Position numbers and translations under genes: made by a program | The notes under the pieces: generated by a model | The model's database searches: none | What the model was told of the DNA's origin: nothing | Seen by the model: only the letters and a program-made list of their open reading frames with translations | In this document: positions 1 through 34,600 of the stretch, piece after piece | How the letters are laid out: each line of letters starts with the position of its first letter | Position numbering within the stretch: position 1 is the first letter of the stretch | Assembly (NCBI GenBank): GCA_030141605.1 | Contig: JAQGDQ010000125.1 | Coordinates: forward strand, 374,001 to 434,000 | Length of the DNA stretch: 60,000 bases | Source: Tubiluchus corallicola | Lineage: Eukaryota; Priapulida; Priapulimorpha; Priapulimorphida; Tubiluchidae | Direction: 5' to 3'

Positions 1-416
1 AAAACTTTTTACAGGGAGTTTATCAACTTACCGGTAAAACTGAAAATTCTTCTAATGGTGGGGTAGGTGTTTCTACAAAGAAAAGATTATTTTTTTAGCT
101 TTTGCAAGTACACTTAGATATCAATCTAACTTATGGTTGACAGGTTATGAAGTGTAGTAACTTCTACTTACTTGGTATCTCAATGTTGCTTTGTGTTGCT
201 ATGGACTGATTCAGTGCAGATTTTCGAAGTGAACACCTAAATATCAAATGAATGTCTTCAGAATATTTACCAGCACTTATTACTAGCTATAATGACTGAA
301 ACCTAGCTAAACAATCAATAACCCCATTGTCAACAGCTGAAGAACCAGCTTGGCATGACAACAATCAATTCCCTTGCACTGGCACACATATCAATTTCAT
401 CACTCAGGCCAAGTGC

Positions 417-422
417 TTTATT
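417..422 (-). terminator. Candidate poly(A) signal of the 691-2555 gene
   Basis: TTTATT on the plus strand reads AATAAA on the minus strand, about 270 bases past the stop codon of the unknown gene. Position and strand fit, but such hexamers are frequent in AT-rich DNA. Confidence 0.3.
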
Positions 423-455
423 GGTAATCATTTCTAATGCCACTTTATGCTAACT

Positions 456-571
456 CAGTTACTTAATGGATACACTCAATTAATCGCCCGGGCCGCACTT
501 TCATTAGGTTGACAAATCTCTTTGTCCCGCGGGCCCGCGGTGGTCCGCGGGCCGCAATTTGCACACCCCTG
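456..571. mobile_element. Short hAT-like MITE with 8-bp target duplication
   Basis: The 8-mer TGCTAACT occurs at 448-455 and again at 572-579, exactly flanking a 116-bp segment that begins CAG and ends CTG. The right end read inward is CAGGGGTGTGCAAATTGCGG, the kind of terminus common in hAT elements. The interior is strikingly GC-rich for this AT-rich DNA and holds a perfect 9-bp stem (532-540 with 545-553) with a TGGT loop. The left terminus matches the right one only in its first bases, so the element is degenerate or an internal-deletion form. It lies 3' of the gene at 691-2555, probably beyond its poly(A) signal. Confidence 0.6.
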
Positions 572-690
572 TGCTAACTGCTTAATGTTAAAGAAATGAA
601 TGCACTTCACATGTCGAGTTAGCTACAGAGAAGTAGAATGTACATAACAGTACAAATGTGTAATAGATTTACTAGTAAGTTGATAAGCTA

Positions 691-2555
691 TTAACAGTTT
701 AGAGAATAACAAATAATATACTTATAGCAAGCATAGCCACCAGTTGCTGTTACATAAGAGAAGTAACCTCTTCCACCTCCTAGTCTTGCACCGTCCCTAT
801 AGCGGTACTCGCAGCAGCTACTCATGGTGATAGACTGAATTCCATCCACATAAATAGTAGCACTGAACGGTCTCAATTCTGAACGTTTAGAGATAATTGT
901 AAACTCATCTGTAATCGTTTACAATTGCATTTAATAGGTCTCATCCAATTCTGACAACAATATTTTGTAACAAAGATTACCAGAATTTTTTGTATCCTGG
1001 CTGCCTGACTGTTAACAAGGATCTAGCATTCAATTTTGGTCAGATGGCAGGACTGGAACTTATGATCAAAGATAATGTTCTAAGATTAGCTAACCATTGG
1101 CCAACAGAGGTATCTCAGCCAAGCTTGGGTGTGTTAAACTTATGAGGCATTTCATCTAAGTAAGCATGAATTACATCAACAAGGGCACCAACACGAAAAA
1201 AACCTATTTAGAACATAATTATATTACAGCATTTAAGTTACTGAAACACAATGACGATACGAGAAACAACAAAACCACCTACCACCTGCATTAATAGTGC
1301 CTTCATATACGGTCTTCGTCGTGTTGCCTTGAACCTGTGTGGCTCTGATGTTAACGGCAGACATTCTACCCGAGAAGTGAGCTGGCCCATGGTACTTCAG
1401 CGTTACCCTGCATGCCGGCCACTGCGGTGTTTTATCAATCGGCTTTACAGGCTTTATTTTCAGCCTTACAGGTTTGGGTTGTTGTTTCTTATCCCGATGC
1501 AAAAGAGAATTCAAAGCAGTAGTATTACTAGTAAACAAATGGTGCGCAAGTTTTACGACTATAATATTTAAATTGCTCTCAACATCAGATATAATCTGAT
1601 ACTTTTTGTATAATTTTTCACCTAGTCAGGCAACTGCTCAGGTGTTTGCACAAATACCAGCAGAGTCAATTGCTTACAGTTAAATGTAAATCACCAACTC
1701 GTTTTTTTTTTACTTATTTGCAGTCAAATTTTAGACACTGCCATGTTTTAACTTGTGAGAAACTAGAACATACAATATTTAATTGGCAAAAAGATAAGTG
1801 AAAATAGGTGTATAAAAAATTCTCGCTATAACTCAAATTCATTAAATAGTAGATACCTGTTTCCAATGATGTTTCTTCAGTGGTTTTGTAGGAATCTTCA
1901 ATTCTTGTTCATATGGGCTAAGGCCTGATGAATTGCTCCGCTGCTTAATTCTACGTTTTTTCTGTTTGTGCGAAGCAGAAGACGCCCTCAGTTGTGCACC
2001 AACCTCGAATTAATATTATAAAACAAGTATAAAAATTTGTAATATGCAAATATCATTCAAAACTGTACAAGTGAGACAATTTAATATGATACCTGAGCCC
2101 AATGACATTCCTATAATATAATTAAAATTGCATTGTTAGCTTGCCAAGTATATCACAATAACAGACAAATCAACAACACAACATCAAATAAAAATTTTTA
2201 TTATCGTACTTAACCGTGATAAATCCAGGAAAGAAGCAGTAGATCCACTTTTAACACATTCATAGGATAGAACAGATGACTAGTCATATGAAAAAAGGGA
2301 GCCCATTGGAATTACTAATTCTGATACACTAACTAAATTCATTCTAACTTAGGCCTTTGTAGAAACTAACCACCTACCACCACAACTAAGCTCAAATGCT
2401 ATACGGAAGATTTAATTAAATTATGACAAAAAGTTAAAAATCATGCGCTAATCAAATACCTTTTTCGGTGCAGATGCTTGGATTTCTCCTCTGTTCATAT
2501 CTATAACATGTTGACAAATGGCATTTGCCCACACATCTTGTCCGGCAGGAAACAT
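691..2555 (-). CDS. Unrecognised five-exon protein with an 18-nt microexon
   Basis: I do not recognise this protein. The model has five coding exons: 2460-2555, 2093-2110, 1857-2003, 1286-1487 and 691-878, giving 216 aa with compatible phases throughout (0, 0, 0, 1). The ATG at 2555 is preceded by an in-frame TAA. Donors are CAG/AAG followed by GTATTT, GTATCA, GTATCT and GTGGTA. Residues 33-38 come from the microexon. Residues 39-87 are very basic and contain a KQKKRR stretch that could be a nuclear signal. After another Lys/Pro-rich stretch, residues from about 110 form a compact cysteine- and aromatic-rich domain with a CCEYRY motif and glycine-rich GARLGGGRG; it looks beta-rich. No signal peptide or membrane segment is visible. 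Exons 1-3 join cleanly; the acceptor of exon 4 (GATAAG) is the weakest junction. It lies about 1.8 kb downstream of MCM3 on the same strand. Confidence 0.5.
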
Positions 2556-4396
2556 GTTTAAAAATTTCAATTTTTACAAATGCTAAATTAAATCCACTAT
2601 CCCTACAGCTTCTGGGCAGAAATCAATTCTATTAGAAATTGGTAGCGTGGGTACAAGCAGAGGCACCAAGAGCAAGGAAATGAGGTAACATCCCGATGAA
2701 TTATTAATGTACTAACCACTTAATTTAATTAGAGAAAGCAAATGTGTGACTGATTACTGCACCATCTGGTGTGCTTGCAGGTACTACAATGAGTAATGCT
2801 TTGGAAATATTTTACAGTCATTTATATTATTGATGATGTTATGGTTAGCCATAATATCTGATTCAAGGTAAAGTAGATTTGCATTATAGCAATCTGTTCT
2901 AAGGCTAACAGTAACAAATTATGTATTACAATATACAACATAGTAATATAATGTGACAGGCAATGCATGAAACCTGCACACGTGGATAGAATACACATGA
3001 AAACTGCACATAGCTTTGTAATTCATATTTTTAACTGCATGTGATCACCAATAGAATTTACAGGAATTATCCTACTTTTCAGTATTTTTGTTGAGTTATT
3101 ATAGAATACAGATGGCTTTGTATTAGCAAGAAATTGTTTTGTTTTGTCCAAGCTGTTGTCGGTAACTGACAATGTAAAACAGTATAGGATCTTTCTTTCT
3201 ATTTCTATCTAAGTATTTGTCAGATTCACTGAGCAATAATTATATACTACTTATGTAATTTTCACAAAATGTAACTATTTCTACTATTGCGATGCGATTT
3301 TGACAATTTTTGTGTTACCTTGTAAGGGTAAGCCCTACAGTACACTTACATGCATGTGTAATATTTCCTACATCAAGATCTAAAAAATCTAATTTGACTT
3401 AATTCAGTCAAATCCAATTTAATCCAATCTAAATTAAACCTAGTCTCTCTCCAACTAATGTAAATTAATGTAATCTAATCCGATTGAATCGAATCTAATT
3501 GAGTACAATGATTTTAATCTATTTAGTTTAACTAAAAAAATCTAGAGCAATATGTTTATAAAGCAACATGTTCATTTGCTTCACTAATTTTTGATAAGTG
3601 GGCTAAGAATATAAATAATTTGATTAAGCAGATGTCAGATCCAATCAGTGACATTCTCATTTACATCAAGGTCAAAAATATTGATCGTAAGAATAAAAAG
3701 CTGTAACATTATTTCTGCTGAACCACATTCAAGTCAAACTAATTCAAAGCATCATTAATGTGCAAAGTTTTCAGGTGTTACAAGTGAAATCAGCTTTTTG
3801 CACGACATACAACGACGCCAATTTCATGCAGATGAAATCAAATTGCAATTTAATCGCCATAACTTAAAAAAAATACAAAAGACTTCTATGGATATAAATT
3901 TCAAATTTCTATTTTTTCATTTCTCAAGGAAGAAACTGATTTCAAAAAATAAGTACTTCTTAAATGTGAGTCACGCTAGATCTTAATTAAACAGTAACTT
4001 AAATTACATTTTAATTTCAATGCCTGCTCATGTTAACTGGCACTGACTTTAATGCTATTGCAGAACGGCAGAACTTGTCAATCATTCCTGTTATTATGTT
4101 AATCACAGAAAAAATCATACTTTTTAGTAGTGGATGACTTTTAACACAAGAGTACGAGATTTACATATCAAGAACTAGCTAATATGATATTGCCACCTGC
4201 TGTTCTTATGTAGTAGTTTTACTTTTACTAACTAATGTAAAAGCAATTTTACCTTTATTAACTAATGTTAATATAAGTACGCAGAATTTACTTTTGAGTA
4301 CTATTCATAGCATTTCATGTACTCATTTTTGAAAACGAACAATACAAAACAATAGCAAATGAATAAAACAGGTTTGCCACTGATACCTTGTTGCCA
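2556..4396. other. Intergenic spacer between MCM3 and the unknown gene
   Basis: No convincing exon is visible on either strand. The stretch is AT-rich, with a low-complexity block at about 3385-3520 made of degenerate AATCTAAT/AATCCAAT words. It should hold the MCM3 3' UTR at its right end and the promoter of the 691-2555 gene at its left end. Confidence 0.5.
4254..4259 (-). terminator. Candidate MCM3 poly(A) signal
   Basis: AATAAA on the minus strand, about 138 bases beyond the MCM3 stop codon. It is the nearest canonical hexamer I see downstream of the gene. Confidence 0.4.
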
Positions 4397-26264
<21,868 letters not shown>

Positions 26265-27114
26265 TTTCAAGTCTTGCCTTCACGTCTGCCTGTAAGGAAA
26301 TAAAGGCTGAAAAAACAATAAGAGAAAAATTTACCTTAGACCTATTAAAAAAGAAAAGACTCGAGAACTGATGTTTTGCACCTGAATGAGCTTGTTTTTG
26401 CTCAATGTGTATAATAATGTAACGTATCGTAATGTGACCATATAATTTTATATTAGTTTACATATGTGGTGACTGCAAGCGTTGCAAAAGGTCGAATGGT
26501 TATGAGTGTATCATACAACCCAGTTTTGGGTTCCTAACACACAAAGCTACCAAAATCAAAGCCATAATAAATGCACACAGCTGCAAAGGTGAATGTTAAA
26601 GTGAGTCATATAAGTACATAAAACTACTCTATAATTTATAACTAGTAAAACCAATGTCACTGGTTACCAGATACAGCCTATCTTGCCGAAGCAAATAAAG
26701 AAATTCAAAAACCATAAATCACAGTACGCACACAATCAATTAAACCATAGATCTATAGGCAATATGTAACTGCACATGTAAGTATGTATGATCTCGATCT
26801 ATATTACGTTGTTAACTGTATCATACAACAAAATAATTTCCCGCCAAATCCTACTGACATAAAATATTGTTCTCATAAAATGTTAAATTTCAAACGGTCA
26901 ATAAATTTAGCATATGGGGGTTTATTTATTTTTATTTTTGTTTTATTACTTTTTACAATAACTTGCATAAAAAACTTTTAAAATTATTAAAATTATTTTT
27001 CTAATAAATACTATTAACGAGCAACAGAGAGCGCTACACAAAACTACCTGCTGTACCAGCATGGGTACGAAAAATGCGGTGCATGTTTTGCTATCCTAAT
27101 GCGGAGATTAAAAT
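26265..27114. promoter_or_regulatory. Divergent MCM3/TSEN34 promoter region
   Basis: MCM3 starts leftward at 26264 and TSEN34 starts rightward at 27115, so both promoters must lie in these 850 bases unless untranslated first exons extend further. The region is AT-rich, has no clear TATA box at a supported start site, and holds an E2F-type site. Confidence 0.6.
26837..26848. promoter_or_regulatory. E2F-type site TTTCCCGCCAAA
   Basis: TTTCCCGCC matches the E2F consensus TTTSSCGC exactly and continues into AAA, giving a dyad-like 12-mer. It lies 573 bp upstream of the MCM3 start and 267 bp upstream of the TSEN34 start. MCM genes are classical E2F targets in animals, so the placement is functionally sensible. 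It is one of few CG-containing words in this interval. Confidence 0.55.
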
Positions 27115-30100
27115 ATGATTCCACTATTTAAAATTGGGAAAGACAATGCAGTTATGGTTTTTAATGCAAATGGTGAAGATTAGTTTTATTAATATTGTTT
27201 TAGTAGAGCAGGATTAGCTTAATAAATCCAGCCGCTTATTGTGGCTTGAATGAGACTGTATTAATTATTATTCTTTAACGTATTAGCCCCTTCATTATGT
27301 AGTTGCTTTTTAACTGTGCCGTATTGACTTTTGAACATTTGACGATAACTTCTTGTGATGTGTTACTAAAACAGAATCTTGTAAATAAACAAATAGTCGT
27401 TTGTTATTAAGCATTAATTGAATATTGTTAGTTTTATTTGTACGTATACACGCGCATGTGTGCCCGCATAAATAAGCATGTACTTATTTTTAGAAACCAA
27501 TTTTCACAACAGTGACAATACTAATCTATAACATGCAATCATTTTGTAAGAAATACAGAACAAGCGACTAAACATATGTTTCATCAACCATCCACAAAAT
27601 GTAATGATTTTGCGTAAGAACATGCTACTCAGTACAGTATTGTGGAATGCACCTTTTTTCAGATGCTGATTGGCTGGTTAGCATTACCTGTTGCGAAGCA
27701 ACACCAATCCCATAGCTGTTTAACTTTTCTACAATGTTTTTGCAAGGCTGTAGCAGTGAAAAAACAGACCCTGTTAACTGCACTTAGTGCTGAGCTCCAG
27801 CAGCAGTCTACTGCCTTCCGGCTCTTATACGAAAAATGTAGGTGGCAGTGTGTAACCTTCCATAGTGAAAGGGTTAAAATCTGCCATTTATTAAACCGAA
27901 AACTTCCGTTTATAAATCCCCCTTGCGCACTTTGAAGACAACATACCTGTGACGTATTACCCCATGATTTTCTGCATTTTATGTTGAGCTAGATCAGTGT
28001 CTTTATTGTAAGCATGTTTTGCATTTTTGCCACTTAATTCTTTACCTTTAATGGCCTAATTTACACGTTACAATGCTGAAGCATCTGTCAAGCAGAAAGT
28101 TGAAAAACTACACAAATTCAAAGAACTTAAACTCAGCCAGCGAGAAGCAATGACTGAATCAGGCATCTCCACGTGGCTTGCTGTAAAATCTCATACAGAA
28201 TGAAGCACATATGAGATGGCAGGCTGACAAGCACATTAACCAGAAAAGTCATTGGAGTGGAAAAGATGTGCATATTCAGCAAGCTTTGTTGGTGTAGTTT
28301 CTGCAGAAACTGCAAAATCTGCCTGTAAATAGACCAGTACTTTGTTAGAAGTCGCTGAACAAGCAGGTGTGGCTAGTTTTCGCTCTGCATATAGCTTGTT
28401 TAGTAGAGGGGGAAAAAGTAAGGGAGAAGCTGAATCTACTGAAGAGATTGGCTTCCAGAAATTCTTCTAAATTGTAAGAACAGAAACATCATGAATGTTG
28501 GTGAAATTCGTGTTTTCCACAGAGCTTTGCCATATTCCATCTACCTGAAGAACAAGAGTCAAAGACATTTAAACGGATTTAAAATGGCAAAGGATGGGGT
28601 TACATTGTTGGTTGTCTGCACCATGGAGGGAACCAAAGGAGACCTCCTGTTGATAGGAAAATCGAGAATGCCGGGATGCTTGAGAAACGTCAAGCATTTT
28701 CCCGTGCAGTACAAATATTCGTCTAAAGCTTCGATTACTGTGTTTGATTGGGAACGACGTCTGGGGTCACTAGACTTGTATATGAGGAGAGAGAATTGAA
28801 AGTGTTGCTGTTAGTCGACAAGTGCACATGTGCCATTTGAGGGTTTCGTAAACATAACAGTGAAGTTTTTGCCACCAAACACAATGTCAGTCTCACAGTT
28901 TTGTGATCAAGGGATAATTTGCTGTCTGAAGACACACTTCAGACACCAGTTAAGACAGATGCTTATTGATGCAATTGATGACAGCAAACAACAATGGCAA
29001 ATGGCATCATCAAAAAATTCACTGTATTAAAGGTTATGAACAAGATCTTGTAAGGGGAAAATAAGTCAAAAATGTGACAATTCAAAACTGTTGGAAAAGG
29101 AGGTTCTATCATTCTTGATGCAGGTGGCAAAGAAGATGAAGTTTTAGTGGATGTGCCCATGCCATTAGATTAACTATAATTTCTTTGCATCATAACACAT
29201 GACAACATAAAATTTAATATTAATTTAATAAATTCATATCACACAGCATTATTAATTTCTTTTCATGTTTCGCTTTCTTTTCTCTCTCTATTTCACTATT
29301 TTGTCACTCTCATTGTTTTTGTTTAGTATTTTTTCATTGCTAGTGTTATATCCTGTTAAATTACATATTCACTTATCAGGTGAATCTAACTAACTTCGGC
29401 TAACAGACAAACCTTAAAATAGCATTGAAATATTGATTACTATAAATTACAAGCGCTTGTATTTTATTTTGTGTTCATATCTATTTTACGTGAAATTCAA
29501 TATTGTATTTATCTAATATTTATTTAAGGGCAAACTTTTATTTAAACCTGTAATATATATTTTGGCCTATTGTTTCAATAAATTTTTTCATTTTATTATG
29601 AAAGTGGCGGAACAACTATGACAATTCAGCCACACGAACTGCAAAATATCAGTGACAGTTCATGTTCTGGTTTACTAACAGTCGATTGAGTGTAACCAGA
29701 AGAGCAATAAAACTGTCCTTTTCCCTAGTACATTTATTACTTTTGGTTTACTAGTACCATCTAATTCAATAACTGCAGACAGCCACAGAAAACAATGAAG
29801 AATAGAACAAGACAGTTTGCTGCATTTCGTACACTGCATATTTAGCATAATGCATGTGTAATGTGTAACAGTATGCATTATATTTAGCATGTTGTAGGTA
29901 GCTAAGATTATTTCGAACTTCAATGAATTTTTCAACTTTAGTTTTTTTCATAAATAGATGCATTTACCCTGATAACTGAACATAGGATTGTGGGCTCGTT
30001 GCTAGGATGCTTGCCACAGGCACCAAGACAGAATCAGCAGCTGGGGCTTCCATTACTATTGCAGCCTGAAGAAGTCACCCTACTCATTGAAAAAGGTATG

Positions 30101-31597
30101 ATTACGTGCTTTGGTTTCAACTTTTCAATATGGAGTCCCAAAGAAAATAATACTGCACATTTGTTTATCGACACTTTCCGTACTTTTTTAGGTATTGCAG
30201 TTGTGTACAGTTCATCAAACTTGCTTAATGATCCTCAAGAGGAAGAAAAAGAGCAGTTTATAAACTCCAGACAAATGATAATTTCAGAACAGGTACATGT
30301 CTTGCATCATTTGTGCTAAAGCATTGTTGTCACAATAATCATGCATGAATGATCTTTTTTACTTTTTCTGAAGAATTAACCAGATAGCAAGATTAATAAT
30401 GAATAGCTGCTGAAGCCTAAGCCTTGATCTGTGTGTGACATTTGGTTCTTCAAATGCTTTAGGTGCCTAAGTTGCTTTTAATTTTTAGAAAATGTTCTGT
30501 AACTAGAGTCAAATAAAGGGTTAAAACAAGCCATTTAAAGATTGAGCAAAGTGAGTTTTTTACACAAATTGTCCCAAATGAAGTAAAATAAACATTCAAG
30601 TAACTAAGTATCCGCATAATAAGTACAACTTCAGAAATAGTTTGAATACTTATTTAGAAGAGATGCTGACATGCTACAGCTTTTATGGAGTTTGCATTTG
30701 TGTTATTGTACTGATAATTATAATTATTATTGTACACTGTACTGTTATTTGTTTTTTTTTGGCAGGTGGAAGCAGGCACTGAAAATAAGAAGCAGCAGAT
30801 GATTGAACTAGCTGACACGTATGTTTTTCCTTGCAAAATGCAGGCCTGCATAATAACTGAATTATCATGTTAACAGAACCTAAGATAAGGCTGGGTTTGG
30901 GGTGCACCAAAAATGTTCTGATTACTAAATCTGTACTTTATTTAATGGTTGTGTAGTAAAGTATTAATTATTTTAAAAGCAGCCTTAATTATTTCAAAAA
31001 CTGTTCAAACTGTTTTGTTCAATCAATAAAACCAGTAAGCAAAACTGCAGTATTATCATTCTTTACTAGCTCTTATTGATTGACTACATGGTATATAACT
31101 GATGGTGCATCACATTCTTTGAATTATCATATAGAAACATAAAGCAAAGTGTTGGTTTTTGTGGTAGGTCCACTATTTACTATCAGCCTTTTTCGGATAA
31201 ATTTTTGTAAGTATTAGGCATGTATTTGATTTATGTAATATATTTTTTACCAAATGTGACAATATTAAAAAAAGTAACTTCGGTATACTGAAAATTCCCT
31301 GAACATTATTTCAGTGATTACTACTGAGGTTTGAAACCAGTTTTTATACTAATATTCAAGGAAATTAGGCTATCGGAATGTTCGGCTAAACTTACAGTGC
31401 ACAGATATACAAATAAATGCCTACTTTGAGGCCAATAGTTGCACTACTGTCGGAAAAATAGGATTTATTGTTTTATTATACACCATTAGAAATTCCACAG
31501 ACCAATGTCATGCATTCATTTGTACCAAACTTCTATGAAAGTCACAGTGGATTCCATGTGATATTTGTTGACGAATTTCGGAATTACAAGACTGGTG

Positions 31598-31632
<35 letters not shown>

Positions 31633-34600
31633 GTATTGTTTCTGCACTCGTTAACATTGCAATTTGCATGTTCAACTTCAAAGGAAAGGCCAAGCATTCT
31701 GGGAAATTAGGCGTATTTCAGGGTTTGCAAGAATGTTAAAAGGATTTTATAATAAATGTATGATAAGCGCCTCGTGCAATTAGTAAAAATTGTGATGTTT
31801 TTGATTGAACGTTAGGTAAGCTGCAGAAGTTTGAATTAGTAGTAAGCAGGCCTATGAAAAGTCACTAGTAATAGTTGTATATTTTCTCTCTTTTACAGAA
31901 TTGTTGCTGGAAAACTGGCAAAATTGCAAAATCGAAGTCAGAAAAAGTCGAAAAAGTGGAGACGAAAATTGAATAGTGAAAGAAAAAGTGAGCAGAATTC
32001 AGAACATGAAACCTCAAATGGTGAGGGGAAAGTACAGTGTAACAGACTCGGGAAAGAGATGCTGCATTGTAAACTTTGCAAATCCAAGTTTCCAAGTTTT
32101 TGTTAATTTTGTTTAGTGATAACGCTTTTAAAGTGCAGTTAACACTAATTCGAACTGTTTGTGCAATTAGCAATGAAGTTTGAAGATAATGCTAATAATG
32201 GTAGCATCTTTCACGTCTATAATCATAATAACTAAGTGTTCTTGACTGTTTAAGTTATGAACAGCTTCTCCATATTATTGTTTAGGCAGTTCTTCGCCTA
32301 CTTGCAAACCTTCTGTAGATGAAGCTGAAGCAGATGGTGGTTGTGATTTGCTAGAAAATCTGCCAAATCCATTGTGCGAGTCAACAGAAACAGAAAATTT
32401 TCTAGACGATAATACCGCTAAACCAGATATTGCTGAAATGAAGGAAGAGATTATTGCCAGTTTAATGAAAGATGTGCAACCGATGCATCCTAACCATTGC
32501 AAGGTGCAAATTTCCACAGGTTGGTCTTTCTTGCTTTTGAATTGAGAAATGGTGCCATTATAAATTTTATGAAACTGTCTTGAATTTCAGTGTCACTTTT
32601 GTATAGTATAGATTGTCAATGGTTACTTGAAAATGAATTTTTAAAATTTATCAGTCTAAATTGGGGACCCTTATTGCAAACAGCTGATATTCATGTAAAT
32701 AATTATAATTATAAGTTTGTTTATCATAATACAATCAAAAGGTTGAATTACAGAACAAAGTAAAATCACAAAATATAAGATTTTTTTAAAAGAATAAGCA
32801 AAGTAAAATGTACACGACAATCGTTATTACACTGTTACAAGACACACGAAAGAAAGAAATTAAAATGAGTCTAAACTTATGTTTCGGAAATTAAATAAAT
32901 CGTATGAGATAAAACTGTTCTTGAATTTCTGTTCTGCATCCAGGTCTTTTCAGATGGTGGCGAATACTATATTTACGTGTACGGGCATCTGGCACTAGAG
33001 TGTCGATTTTATTATTAGGATTTTGAATTGATTAGAACATGTTTTTGCAAAAATTTTCACTGTAGTTCAAGTAAAGGTTGATGATTCATGTTTGGTGAAG
33101 CCGGTTTAGTTTATATACAACAGCATATAAATTTAGTCAGTAGTTTGAAAAGTATCTAGTTATTGCTTCTGGTTATTATTGTGTCACCATTCCTTTTCTG
33201 AAATTTTATCATGTAAACCAAGCAAGCATGACATCAAACTGAAACACTGACCTTGTAAGCAATTCTGTATTGTAAGAGTTAGCTGTTCACTGTGTTAAAA
33301 CTGTGTCCTGTCATACACCTATTTTGTATCACGTTTATTTAGAAAGTTCTAGGTTACAATATTTGACGCCATCAATCTGTGACTGGACATATCCTCAAAC
33401 TCCGTCAGAATGCCTTAGATACAGAGTGTTCAAGGACCTGTGGGAGAAAAATTACTATATGACAAAAGCTAGTAAATTTGGAGGCGATTTCTTAATTTAC
33501 CCAGGTACATTTCACTTTTTTGTTGTACAGCTTGTGTATTGCTCTAAAGATGATTATTTTCACAATGTGTGAACGTGATTGTGGCAGTGTCTTATTAATA
33601 ATGTTCGAATGATTCCATTATTGGGGAACAATGACTGCTCTTTGGGTCTAATTATAGTTTACTGTTGGGCTGTACAGATTTCCATTGTTGTGTACCATTT
33701 TGCACAGTGGAGTACCATATTTTTCGATCTATAACGCTTTTCCAGTAAAATTCAATACTAAAAACAGCCTCCAGTTTGTGCACTGAATGTAAAAGCCTGA
33801 TGTAAGCCACAGTATTTTTTACTTCATTAATATTAGACGAATATATTAACAATTTGCGCAGTGTAAAGCATATTTTGGTTACACAGAAAAATGTAAAGCA
33901 TGTTTAACTTTTAAATTGCATTTTGTACCTTCAGCCTCTGTCATGCAAATCAGTGTGACTCATAAGTAAACCTCTCAACACATTTCATTTATCAGTGACT
34001 TTTAGGCACTGTGCTGCCATAGTGTAGAATGACATTAAATTGGAAACAAGCACATATTTTTAGGACTAATACATCTGGTGCTGCATGTATTAATTCTTAT
34101 TAGAATAGGCAAAAAACTTCTGATTGAGGCCTTAAACTTCTTTGTTAATTTTGCCCTTCAAAATGGGAATGCACTTTATATGCTGGGGTATCTTATATGG
34201 TAAAAAATACGGTAAATTCTTGACAGTTACAGGCAGGTAAGATTGCGATTGTTGAGTATACCTGATAATTGCTTACGAATGTATGACGTTCATAAAGAGT
34301 TTTACCATCTGTCATTGTAACTGAGCGAGTTGATGTTATAATAATTGCAGAACGTTTTAAGTGGATTTTGGTGATGTGTCCTCCATAATCCATTTGTGTT
34401 CATTTATGTGTGTTTGTGTTGTTCATTATTTCTATATTTATGAAATAAACACTCCATATTTATGCTGTTAATCTCATGCTCCTGTTTGATTGGTACCTAC
34501 TATGCAGTAGGATACAATTCTATGAATTTACCCATAGTTGGAATTTCTTTACAGCCATTTAACTGCATTTTTCTGTAGGCATTGTATATGCAATTTAAAG

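Noticed and set aside
27642-27935. 97-aa plus-strand frame
   Set aside because: Lies in TSEN34 intron 1 upstream of the Tigger relic, with no homology I recognise and no splice sites joining it to the gene.
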